This document shows positions 1 to 7,321 of a DNA stretch of 64,000 nucleotides, one piece after another. Positions within the stretch are counted from its first letter, which is position 1; each line of letters opens with the position of its first letter. The DNA comes from Pseudoflavonifractor sp. 524-17 (GTDB taxonomy: Bacteria; Bacillota; Clostridia; Oscillospirales; Oscillospiraceae). A program made the position numbers and the translations under genes. Under the pieces are notes generated by a model. That model searched no databases and was not told the DNA's origin. It saw only the letters and a program-made list of their open reading frames with translations. The stretch lies in the NCBI RefSeq assembly GCF_009935845.1, contig NZ_QWEK01000006.1:124001-188000 (forward strand). The letters are read 5' to 3'.

Positions 1-251
1 AGGGGCCAGAGGCGCCGCCGGAGCGGCCCCACAAGACTCTGGAGGCCGCCGGCGTGGCCTTTACCGACGACGAGCGGGATATTCTCCTGGTCCTGGGGGA
101 GCAGACCCTGCGGCCCGACGACCTGGTGGAGCGTACCGGGATCCCGGCCCGGCGGGTGCTGTCGGCGCTGACCATGCTCCAGGTTCAGGGCTTTGTGCGG
201 GAGAAGCCAGGCAGCGGCTTTGAGGCCGCCATTGTGATTACATTGGGCTGA
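1..251 (+). CDS. dprA: DprA, C-terminal winged-helix end (5' truncated by window edge)
   Basis: The reading frame is open from base 3 to the stop at 249-251. The last 65 residues (from AFTDDERDILLVLGEQ) form a small winged helix of the kind found at the C-terminus of DNA-processing protein A. DprA loads RecA onto incoming single-stranded DNA during transformation. The Rossmann-like core lies upstream of the window, so the identification rests on the winged-helix sequence and on the next genes being topA and trmFO, the order known in Bacillus. The intergenic gap to topA is short, suggesting co-transcription. Confidence 0.75.
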   Translation, partial: GPEAPPERPHKTLEAAGVAFTDDERDILLVLGEQTLRPDDLVERTGIPARRVLSALTMLQVQGFVREKPGSGFEAAIVITLG

Positions 252-300
252 CGGAACCTTGCCGGATTTCAGGGCGGCCCCAATCTTTGGAGGTAGTGCT

Positions 301-2580
301 GTGGCGAAAACCAATCTTGTTATTGTGGAGTCGCCTGCCAAGGCGAAGACCATTGGAAAATATCTGGGCCCCGGCTATCAGGTGAAGGCGTCCATGGGGC
401 ACGTCCGGGATCTGCCCAAGAGCAAGCTGGGTGTGGACGTGGCGCACGGCTTTACGTTGGACTATCAGCCCATCAAGGGAAAGGAAGAGGTCATCGACGA
501 CCTGCAAAAGGCGGCGAAGAAGAGCGGAAAGGTCTTCCTGGCCACCGACCCGGACCGGGAGGGGGAGGCTATCTCCTGGCATCTGAAAGAGCTGCTGGAG
601 ATCCCGGACGATAAGACCTACCGGGTGACGTTTAATGAGATTACCAAAAAGGTGGTCAACGACGCCATTGCCGCCCCCCGGGCCATAGACAAAAATCTGG
701 TGAACGCCCAGCAGGCCCGCCGGGTGCTGGACCGCATCGTGGGCTATCAGATCTCCCCGCTGCTGTGGAAGAAGATCCGCCGGGGGCTGAGCGCCGGGCG
801 GGTGCAGTCGGTGGCCACCCGCCTGGTGGCGGAGCGGGAGGCGGAGATTAAGGCCTTCACCCCCCAGGAATACTGGTCCATCCAGGTGGATTTAGCCCGG
901 ATTGCCCCCAACATGGGCCGTTTCCAGGCGGCGTTTTACGGCCGGGAGAAGAAGCTGGAGCTCCACAGCGAGGAAGAGGTGGACCAGGTGCTCTCCGCGG
1001 TCCAGGCCGCGCCCTTTGCAGTGGCGGGGGTGAAGCGGCAGGACAAGCAGCGCAACCCCGCGCCCCCCTTTACCACATCGACGCTCCAGCAGGAGGCCAG
1101 CCGCAAGCTGAACATGACCCCGCGGCGCACGATGTCCATCGCCCAACAGCTCTATGAGGGGGTGGACGTCGAGGGAGAGGGTACCATCGGCCTTATCACC
1201 TATATGCGTACCGACTCTCTGCGTCTGTCCGACGAGGCCACGGCGGCGGCCCGGCAGTTTATCCAGAGCCGGTACGGCCAGAGCTACTACCCCGGCAAGC
1301 CCCGGATATACAAGACCAAGTCCGGCGCCCAGGACGCCCATGAGGCCATCCGTCCCTCCGACGTGAACCTGACCCCGGAGCAGCTGAAAAAGGATCTGAC
1401 CAGCGAGCAGTTCCGGCTGTACAAGCTGATTTGGAGCCGGTTTTTGGCCTGCCAGATGGCCAGCGCGGTATATGACAGCGTGAGCATTGATGTGGAGAGC
1501 GCCGGATACCACTTCCGGGCCAACCACTCGGCGCTGAAGTTCGCCGGTTATACCGCTGTCTACGTGGAGGGCAAGGACGAGGAGGATGAGGAGGTAAAGC
1601 AGTCCCCTCTGCCGGATCTGAAGGAGGGGGAGGCGGTACGGCTGGAGAGCAGCCGTAAGGATCAGCACTTCACCCAGCCTCCCGCCCGTTATTCCGAGGC
1701 CACCCTTATTAAGGCCCTGGAAGAGAAGGGGATTGGCCGGCCCTCTACCTACGCCCCTACCATTTCCACCATTCTGGATCGGGAATATGTGGTCAAGGAG
1801 GGAAAGAACCTGCGCACCACCCCTCTGGGGGAGGTGGTCAATAACCTGATGAAGGACAAATTTCCCGACATTGTGGATACCGCTTTCACCGCCCGAATGG
1901 AGGAGCGCCTGGACGAGGTGGAGGAGGGCAAGGAGAACTGGACGGACATTTTGGCCCACTTCTACGGCGGCTTTGAGAAGGAGCTCCAGGGCGCGGAGCA
2001 GGACTTGGAGCGCATTAAAGTCCCCGACGAGGTTTCCGACGTGATCTGCCCTCTGTGCGGGCGCAATCTGGTGTTCAAATCGGGCCGGTTCGGTCGTTTC
2101 CTGGCCTGTCCCGGCTGGCCGGACTGCCCCCACACCCAGCCCATCGTCATCGAAATGCCGGGAAAGTGCCCCCAGTGCGGGGGAAGGATTTTGAAAAAGA
2201 CCTCCAAGCGGGGATACGCCTACTACGGCTGCGAAAACAACAGCAATAAAGACGAGAGCAAGAAATGCGGCTTTATGACCTGGGACGTACCGGTGAAGGA
2301 GACCTGCCCGGAGTGCGGGCAGACGCTGTTTAAAAAGTCGGGCCGGGGGTTTAAAAAGCCCTTCTGCGTCAACCCGGCGTGCGCCAATTTCCTGCCGGAG
2401 GACCAGCGGGGCTATAAAAAGAAGACGGCGGAGAACGCCAACCCGGAGGAGGGCGTGCCCCCCGCTCAGGAAAAGCCGGCGGCCAAGAAGACCGCCGCGA
2501 AGAAACCAGCGGCCAAAAAAACCACCACCAAAAAAGCCGCTCCCAAAAAGAAATCCGCCGGTGAGAAGACGGAACCGTAA
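301..2580 (+). CDS. topA: DNA topoisomerase I (type IA)
   Basis: This 759-residue protein relaxes negatively supercoiled DNA by a single-strand cut and passage. The Toprim domain is at the N-terminus (IVESPAKAKTI, then DPDREGEAIS). The catalytic tyrosine is residue 301, in GLITYMRTDS. Three C-terminal zinc ribbons follow, with CPLCG, CPQCG and CPECG knuckles. The protein ends in a Lys/Ala-rich tail of about 40 residues that resembles histone H1 and probably binds DNA non-specifically. The GTG at 301 was chosen because GGAGG lies 6 nt upstream and the family begins with this VIVESPAKAKTI region. A start at 259 in the same frame lacks such a site. Confidence 0.97.
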   Translation: MAKTNLVIVESPAKAKTIGKYLGPGYQVKASMGHVRDLPKSKLGVDVAHGFTLDYQPIKGKEEVIDDLQKAAKKSGKVFLATDPDREGEAISWHLKELLEIPDDKTYRVTFNEITKKVVNDAIAAPRAIDKNLVNAQQARRVLDRIVGYQISPLLWKKIRRGLSAGRVQSVATRLVAEREAEIKAFTPQEYWSIQVDLARIAPNMGRFQAAFYGREKKLELHSEEEVDQVLSAVQAAPFAVAGVKRQDKQRNPAPPFTTSTLQQEASRKLNMTPRRTMSIAQQLYEGVDVEGEGTIGLITYMRTDSLRLSDEATAAARQFIQSRYGQSYYPGKPRIYKTKSGAQDAHEAIRPSDVNLTPEQLKKDLTSEQFRLYKLIWSRFLACQMASAVYDSVSIDVESAGYHFRANHSALKFAGYTAVYVEGKDEEDEEVKQSPLPDLKEGEAVRLESSRKDQHFTQPPARYSEATLIKALEEKGIGRPSTYAPTISTILDREYVVKEGKNLRTTPLGEVVNNLMKDKFPDIVDTAFTARMEERLDEVEEGKENWTDILAHFYGGFEKELQGAEQDLERIKVPDEVSDVICPLCGRNLVFKSGRFGRFLACPGWPDCPHTQPIVIEMPGKCPQCGGRILKKTSKRGYAYYGCENNSNKDESKKCGFMTWDVPVKETCPECGQTLFKKSGRGFKKPFCVNPACANFLPEDQRGYKKKTAENANPEEGVPPAQEKPAAKKTAAKKPAAKKTTTKKAAPKKKSAGEKTEP

Positions 2581-2583
2581 CGG

Positions 2584-2766
2584 CTACAGATTGGAGCGTG
2601 CCAGTCCCAGACGGAGCCCCCAGAGAAAGGAGACTTCGCACTGGCACAGTGGGTGTTGGTGTATGGGGAAGCTGTGCCGGCACTATAATATCTCCGCCAC
2701 CTGCTGGGGCTGACAGATGAGAAGCGGAAGCTGGCGGACGGGGCGGAACAGGCAGAAAAGAGGTAG
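2584..2766. pseudogene. Collapsed remnant of a small-protein/XRE regulator pair
   Basis: This gap between topA and trmFO is a deletion relic of the module that is intact at 4091-4675. On the minus strand, 2628-2584 encodes FLWGLRLGLARSNL and a stop, matching the end of the intact small protein (LVWGLRLGLSLPRL). Directly after it, on the plus strand, come KLCRHYNISA and then, after a frameshift, LLGLTDEKRKLADGAEQ and a stop at 2766. These match LLCRHYNVSADYLLGLTDDP of the intact regulator. The N-terminal halves of both genes and their shared promoter region are gone. Nothing here is likely to be expressed as a working protein. Confidence 0.75.
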
Positions 2767-2768
2767 AG

Positions 2769-4070
2769 ATGCAACCGGTTGTGATCATTGGCGCGGGCCT
2801 GGCGGGGTGCGAGGCGGCGTGGCAGCTGGCCCAGCGGGGGATCCCGGTGGATTTATGGGAGATGAAGCCCTCCAAAATGACCCCCGCCCATCATACCCAG
2901 TGGTATGGGGAGCTGGTGTGCTCCAACTCCCTGCGGTCGGACCAGCTGGAGAACGCGGTGGGCCTGCTGAAGGAGGAGCTGCGGCGGATGGGGTCTCTCA
3001 TCCTCCAGTGCGCGGACGGACACCGGGTGGAGGCTGGCGGCGCACTGGCGGTGGACCGGCATGCCTTCGCCCAGGCGGTCACCGCCCAGATCAAAGGCCA
3101 CCCTCTCATCACGGTGACAGAGAAGGAGGCGGAGGGCCTGCCTGAGACAGGGGAGGTAATCGTGGCCTCCGGCCCGCTGACCTCCCCGGCCCTCAGCGGG
3201 GAGATTGCCAAGCTGTTCCCCAACAGCCGGTCCCTGAACTTTTACGACGCGGCGGCCCCTTTAGTCACGTTTGAGAGCGTGGACATGGAATCGGCCTGGT
3301 TTGCCTCCCGGTACGACAAGGGCACTCCGGACTATATCAACTGCCCCCTGAGCGAAGAGGAGTACGACGCCTTCTGGACCCAGCTGTGCGGGGCGGAGGA
3401 AGCGGAGGTCCACGGTTTTGAGGACAAGCAGGTCTTTGAGGGTTGTATGCCAGTGGAGGTGATGGCCCGGCGTGGGCGGCAGACCCTGTGCTTTGGGCCG
3501 CTGAAGCCAAAGGGCCTCCGGGATCCGAAGACGGGAAAAGAGCCCTTCGCCGTGATCCAGCTGCGCCGGGACAACGCCGAGGGCTCCATCTATAATCTGG
3601 TAGGCTTCCAGACCCACCTGAAATGGCCGGAGCAGAAGCGGGTGTTCTCCATGATCCCCGCCCTGAAAAACGCCCAATTTGTCCGCTACGGCGTCATGCA
3701 CCGCAATACCTATCTGGACTCCCCCCGGCTGCTGGACCGGTACTACCGGGTGAAGGGGGAGGAGCGAATCTGCTTTGCCGGGCAGATCACCGGGGTGGAG
3801 GGCTATGTAGAGTCCGCCGCCTCCGGCTTCCTGTGCGCCGTGGAGCTGGCCCGCCGCCTCCAGGGCAGGCCGCCGGTGGATTTCCCCCAGGAGACCGCCG
3901 TGGGCGCCCTGGCCCTATATGTGAGCAATGAGACGGTGACGGACTTCCAGCCCATGAACGTCAATTTTGGCATCATCCCGCCCCTAGGGTACCGGGTCAA
4001 GGGCAAACGGAACAAAAACGCCGAATTGTCCAAACGGGCCCTGGACATTGTGGCTGGTTTGGATTTATAA
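2769..4070 (+). CDS. trmFO: Folate-dependent tRNA (uracil-5-)-methyltransferase TrmFO
   Basis: This 433-residue flavoprotein makes 5-methyluridine at position 54 of tRNA, with methylenetetrahydrofolate as carbon donor and FAD/NADH as reductant. The N-terminal FAD-binding glycine motif is VVIIGAGLAGCEAA (residues 4-17). The conserved TrmFO stretches YGELVCSNSLRSD and GQITGVEGYVESAASG are both present. The length is typical for the family. AGAGGT precedes the ATG. The gene follows topA as in Bacillus, after the 180-bp regulator relic. Confidence 0.96.
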   Translation: MQPVVIIGAGLAGCEAAWQLAQRGIPVDLWEMKPSKMTPAHHTQWYGELVCSNSLRSDQLENAVGLLKEELRRMGSLILQCADGHRVEAGGALAVDRHAFAQAVTAQIKGHPLITVTEKEAEGLPETGEVIVASGPLTSPALSGEIAKLFPNSRSLNFYDAAAPLVTFESVDMESAWFASRYDKGTPDYINCPLSEEEYDAFWTQLCGAEEAEVHGFEDKQVFEGCMPVEVMARRGRQTLCFGPLKPKGLRDPKTGKEPFAVIQLRRDNAEGSIYNLVGFQTHLKWPEQKRVFSMIPALKNAQFVRYGVMHRNTYLDSPRLLDRYYRVKGEERICFAGQITGVEGYVESAASGFLCAVELARRLQGRPPVDFPQETAVGALALYVSNETVTDFQPMNVNFGIIPPLGYRVKGKRNKNAELSKRALDIVAGLDL

Positions 4071-4090
4071 TAAAAGTTATACCATTCCGT

Positions 4091-4336
4091 CTATAGACGG
4101 GGAAGGGAGAGTCCCAGGCGAAGCCCCCAGACAAGGGCGGCCTGGACCAGCAGCTGGGTGTACTCTTCCACGCTGTCGGACAGCTTATTGCGGTCTTCCT
4201 GCCCCATGGCGGCCTCAACGGCGTTGAGATTGAGCGCCAAAACCCGGCAGTACGCCTGATAGTGCGGGGACGCGTCCAGCTCCGGCTGATACAGGCGCTC
4301 CGCAAGGCGGAACAGTTCATCGGCGAGGTATTCCAT
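4091..4336 (-). CDS. Small acidic helical protein of unknown function
   Basis: This 81-residue protein begins MEYLADELFRLAERLYQPELD and ends VWGLRLGLSLPRL. It is predicted to be helical, without membrane segments or catalytic motifs. The ATG at 4336 is preferred because GGTGAT lies 6 nt upstream. An in-frame ATG at 4357 has no ribosome site. The size and the F/W-x-LRLG ending recall the small DUF6809-type proteins of Clostridia, but that link is only an impression. It is divergent from the XRE regulator at 4412, and a collapsed copy of the same pair lies at 2584-2766, so the two genes probably travel and act together. Confidence 0.65.
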   Translation of the reverse strand: MEYLADELFRLAERLYQPELDASPHYQAYCRVLALNLNAVEAAMGQEDRNKLSDSVEEYTQLLVQAALVWGLRLGLSLPRL

Positions 4337-4378
4337 AAGATCACCCACTAAAAGCATGAGAATTGTTTTCGTCAGTTT

Positions 4379-4393
4379 ACACCCTTTTAGTGT
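4379..4393. promoter_or_regulatory. Possible regulator operator (ACAC-N7-GTGT)
   Basis: A short inverted repeat, ACAC and GTGT separated by 7 nt, sits in the 75-bp divergent gap between the small minus-strand protein and the XRE gene. Its position would suit autoregulation by the XRE protein. The arms are only 4 bp, so it could be chance. Confidence 0.3.
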
Positions 4394-4411
4394 GTTTGTC
4401 GAGGGGGATAT

Positions 4412-4675
4412 ATGACCTACTCAAGCAAATTATTTGGTGCAAGGCTGAGAGAGCAGCGGAAAAAGGCCAAGGAAACTCAAAAGAAATTGGCGGATTTTCT
4501 GTCGGTCAAACCCAATCAGATATGCGAGATGGAAAACGGCAGGAAGGGATCTACGTTTGAGCGGCTTTTCCTGCTGTGCAGACACTACAACGTCTCCGCA
4601 GACTATCTGCTGGGGCTGACGGACGATCCGCGGCCCCGGGCGGAGGCGGAGGGGGAAGAGAGAGGGGTTCTATGA
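4412..4675 (+). CDS. XRE/Cro-type helix-turn-helix regulator
   Basis: This 87-residue DNA-binding protein has a single helix-turn-helix domain (FGARLREQRKKAKETQKKLADFL, then QICEMENGRKGSTFERLFLLC) followed by the HYNVSADYLLGLTD element common to small XRE repressors of Clostridia. GAGGGGG lies 4 nt before the ATG. Its stop overlaps the plsX start as ATGA (4672-4675), so regulator and plsX are translationally coupled. This suggests it may control the plsX transcript or its own divergent neighbour. The target is unknown. Confidence 0.85.
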   Translation: MTYSSKLFGARLREQRKKAKETQKKLADFLSVKPNQICEMENGRKGSTFERLFLLCRHYNVSADYLLGLTDDPRPRAEAEGEERGVL

Positions 4676-5709
4676 AGATTATCGTAGACGCCATGGGCGG
4701 CGACAACGCGCCGGCCTCCAATGTGCGGGGGGCGCTGGCGGCGGTCAAGGAGCTGGGGGTGGAGGTCATCCTGGTGGGCCGGGGGGCGGACATTCTGGGC
4801 GTTCTGGAGGAAGATGGCATGAAGGCCCCCCCCCAGGGGGTGGAGATTGTCCACGCCTCAGAGGTGGTGGAGATCTGCGACAACCCGGCCACAGCCTTTC
4901 GGGAGAAGAAGGATTCCTCTCTCACCGTGGGGCTGACGTTGCTCAAGGAGGGCCGTGGGGACGCCTTTGTCTCCGCCGGGAGCACCGGCGCCCTGCTGGC
5001 GGCGGCCACGCTGGTGGTCAAGCGGATCAAGGGCATCCGCCGGGCGGCCATGGCGCCGGTGGTGCCTACGGCAAACGGGGGCGCGGTGCTGATCGACTGC
5101 GGCGCCACCGCCGAGTGTACCCCGGAGTACTTGTTGCAGTTTGCCTTTATGGGGGCCTACTACGCCGGGCACGTCCTGGGCCGGCCGGAGCCCCGGGTGG
5201 GCCTGCTGAACATCGGGGCGGAGCCCTCCAAGGGCACGGAGCTCCAGCAGAAGACCTATCAGCTGCTGAAGGAGGCCGGGGAACAGGGACGCATCCACTT
5301 CATCGGCAATGTGGAGGGAAAAGAGGCGGTGTACGGCGCGGCGGATGTGATTGTGGCTGACGGGTACTCCGGGAATATTTTCCTGAAAACCATGGAGGGC
5401 ACCGGGGGCTTTCTGGCCAAGCAGCTCAAGGAGATGTTCAAAAAGAACGCCCTGACTCAGCTGGCGGCGGTGATGGTCTCCGGGGGCATCAAGTCCTTCA
5501 AAAAGCTGCTGGACGCCGGAGAGGTGGGGGGCACCGCCTTTATCGGCATCTCTAAGCCGGTGATCAAGGCCCACGGATCCTCTGACGCCTACGCCATTAA
5601 AAACGCGGTCCGCCAGGCCGCCCGCTTCGCCACCTCCGGCATAATTGAGGACATTACAGAAAATGTCGCCTATATGCGCCTGCCGGCGGGGGAGAAAAAA
5701 GAGGGGTAA
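4672..5709 (+). CDS. plsX: Phosphate acyltransferase PlsX
   Basis: This 345-residue protein converts acyl-ACP to acyl-phosphate, the acyl donor for the first step of phosphatidic acid synthesis at the membrane. The N-terminus IIVDAMGGDNAP is the PlsX signature, and SAGSTGALLAAA and DGYSGNIFLKTMEG are conserved further on. The ATG at 4672 gives the standard N-terminus and overlaps the stop of the XRE gene by 4 nt. acpP follows after 147 bp with its own promoter. No fapR gene is present at this locus. Confidence 0.96.
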   Translation: MKIIVDAMGGDNAPASNVRGALAAVKELGVEVILVGRGADILGVLEEDGMKAPPQGVEIVHASEVVEICDNPATAFREKKDSSLTVGLTLLKEGRGDAFVSAGSTGALLAAATLVVKRIKGIRRAAMAPVVPTANGGAVLIDCGATAECTPEYLLQFAFMGAYYAGHVLGRPEPRVGLLNIGAEPSKGTELQQKTYQLLKEAGEQGRIHFIGNVEGKEAVYGAADVIVADGYSGNIFLKTMEGTGGFLAKQLKEMFKKNALTQLAAVMVSGGIKSFKKLLDAGEVGGTAFIGISKPVIKAHGSSDAYAIKNAVRQAARFATSGIIEDITENVAYMRLPAGEKKEG

Positions 5710-5763
5710 AAAAGGTACTTTTACAAAATTTACGTTCAGAGCGGAAAAGTTTCAAAATCCCTA

Positions 5764-5792
5764 TTGACATAGGACCCTATCTTGCCTATTAT
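5764..5792 (+). promoter_or_regulatory. acpP promoter with a palindrome in the spacer
   Basis: TTGACA (5764-5769) and TATTAT (5787-5792) are separated by 17 bp, a near-consensus sigma-A promoter. The inverted repeat ATAGG-AC-CCTAT (5769-5780) lies between the two hexamers, where a bound repressor would block polymerase. It could be the operator of a lipid-synthesis regulator. No regulator can be assigned from the sequence. Confidence 0.8.
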
Positions 5793-5856
5793 TTTTAATG
5801 CAATTCATCGTTAACATCGTCCTAAGCCGAGACGATACGATAAGGAGTAGATGGGA

Positions 5857-6087
5857 ATGATTTTTGAAAAGATTGCGGCGCTCCTGGCGGAGCAGCTGGG
5901 CGTAGAGGCGGACAGCATTACCATGGACACCTCGTTTGAGGAATTGGGCGCTGACTCTGTCGATGTGGTGGATCTGACCATGGCGGTGGAAGAGACCTTC
6001 CATCTGGAGGACCTGGCGGATGAGAACCTGTCTGGCATAACGACGGTAGGCGACTTTGTCCGCTTCTTGCAGAGCAAGCTGGACTAG
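5857..6087 (+). CDS. acpP: Acyl carrier protein
   Basis: This 76-residue acidic protein carries growing acyl chains on 4'-phosphopantetheine. The attachment serine is residue 34, in GADSVDVVDL; the usual DSL is DSV here. The ATG at 5857 is preferred because AAGGAG (5842-5847) is 9 nt upstream, while it is only 3 nt from the in-frame ATG at 5851. The neighbours plsX and rnc match the usual Firmicutes order. A hairpin follows the stop. Confidence 0.95.
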   Translation: MIFEKIAALLAEQLGVEADSITMDTSFEELGADSVDVVDLTMAVEETFHLEDLADENLSGITTVGDFVRFLQSKLD

Positions 6088-6100
6088 GCGGCAGCCACGT

Positions 6101-6129
6101 GGGAAGCCCCGCTCTTTGCGGGGCTTCCC
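6101..6129 (+). terminator. Hairpin after acpP
   Basis: A perfect 12-bp stem (6101-6112 with 6118-6129) encloses the loop TCTTT. Only a weak T stretch follows, so it may be a leaky terminator or a stabilising 3' end that separates acpP from rnc. Confidence 0.65.
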
Positions 6130-6176
6130 CTTTGATCTGAGATCTGATTTCGGTGGGAGAATAAGGAGGGGGCTGT

Positions 6177-6866
6177 ATGACACGGCTGGAGGAGACGCTG
6201 GGCTATACCTTTACCAATCAGTCCTTGCTGGAAAAGGCGCTGACTCACAGCTCCTATGCCAACGAGAACCGGGGGCAGGGGATTGAGAGCAATGAGCGGC
6301 TGGAATTTCTGGGGGATTCGGTTCTGGGTATGGTGACCGCCGATTTTCTCTACCGCACCCATCCCAAAATGCCGGAGGGAGAGCTGACCCGGATGCGGGC
6401 CACCCTGGTGTGTGAGGAGAGCCTGGTGGAAGTGGCGAAGGCATGGAGTCTGGGGGAATACCTGAAATTGGGAAAGGGCGAATACGCCGCAGGGGGCAGC
6501 AAACGGCCCTCCATCCAGGCGGACGCGGTGGAGGCGGTGCTGGCGGCGGTGTATCTGGACGGTGGAATTGGATCCGCCCGCCGCATTATCCAGACCTATA
6601 TCCTGGACCAGGAGGCTGAGCGGGGCCGGAGCCGGGACTATAAAACCACCCTTCAGGAGTTGGTGCAGCGGAAAAGCGGTCAGGTGCTGAGCTACCGCCT
6701 GACCGGATCCAGCGGCCCGGACCACGCCAAGATCTTTATGGTAGAGGTGTCCCTGAACGGCAAGACTATTGGTCAGGGAGCGGGCCACAGTAAAAAAGAG
6801 GCGGAGCAGAATGCCGCCAAGGCCGCGATTGCAGCGGTGGGCGAGCTGGAAGAGGCCCGGGAGTAA
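6177..6866 (+). CDS. rnc: Ribonuclease III
   Basis: This 229-residue enzyme cleaves double-stranded RNA, for example in rRNA precursor processing. The signature NERLEFLGDSVLG is at residues 39-51 and supplies the metal-binding acidic residues. A double-stranded RNA-binding domain occupies roughly residues 155-225 (DYKTTLQELVQRK, then GQGAGHSKKEAEQNAAKAAI). AAGGAGG precedes the ATG. Instead of the common smc-ftsY continuation, the next genes are a recombinase and the division cluster. Confidence 0.97.
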   Translation: MTRLEETLGYTFTNQSLLEKALTHSSYANENRGQGIESNERLEFLGDSVLGMVTADFLYRTHPKMPEGELTRMRATLVCEESLVEVAKAWSLGEYLKLGKGEYAAGGSKRPSIQADAVEAVLAAVYLDGGIGSARRIIQTYILDQEAERGRSRDYKTTLQELVQRKSGQVLSYRLTGSSGPDHAKIFMVEVSLNGKTIGQGAGHSKKEAEQNAAKAAIAAVGELEEARE

Positions 6867-6935
6867 CCGAAAAGGAATCGCCATTTACGAGCGTTATCCC
6901 CCCAGTTATGAATACAAGTGCTAGAAAAGAAAAGG

Positions 6936-6965
6936 AGCAGTGTGAACCGGCTGGTTCATGCTGCT
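6936..6965 (+). terminator. Probable rnc terminator hairpin
   Basis: AGCAG-TG-TGAACC pairs with GGTTCA-TG-CTGCT around a GGCT loop, and TTCTT follows. It sits 70 bp past the rnc stop. Just upstream (6906-6920) is a solitary TTATGAATACA motif resembling the ends of the short repeat family described elsewhere. Confidence 0.5.
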
Positions 6966-7134
6966 TTCTTGCTGTTAAGAGCCGGAGCGTCTTTCCTTTT
7001 TAAAGCGGGCAAAGGCGGTCAGCTATGTGATTGGCTGTATTCTGCCTGTGCGGTCCGCCGCTTTTTTGTCCGGCCAGCAATTATCCCCCTGCTGTATGCA
7101 TATGCTGTACCATCTCAAATCAGGGGGTGTTTCA

Positions 7135-7320
7135 TTGAAAACCCAGGAATCCGTATTGATACGCTACGATTCCAAAGGAGAAAGCGCCGCACAGATCATT
7201 CTGCGCTCATTCGACATTTTTCTTGAAAAAGAGCTCAAGAATATGGAGAAATACCGATTACCTATGATTACAAATTGTATAATAGATACCATGAATGGCG
7301 GCTTGTCTCAGGAGGCGTGA
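7135..7320 (+). CDS. Small protein paired with a serine recombinase
   Basis: This 61-residue ORF begins LKTQESVLIRYDSKGESAAQIILRSFDIFLEKEL. The TTG at 7135 is supported by AGGGGG 8 nt upstream. An ATG at 7096 in the same frame has no ribosome site. It ends 1 nt before the recombinase ATG, so the two are probably co-translated. The function is unknown. A recombination-directionality or control protein is possible from its position only. The last 15 residues look less protein-like, so a decayed 3' end is possible. Confidence 0.5.
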   Translation: MKTQESVLIRYDSKGESAAQIILRSFDIFLEKELKNMEKYRLPMITNCIIDTMNGGLSQEA

Positions 7321-7321
7321 C

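Noticed and set aside
892-2133. Long open frame opposite topA
   Set aside because: It lies wholly antisense to a conserved gene, has no ribosome site and no family resemblance. GC-rich coding DNA commonly gives such frames.
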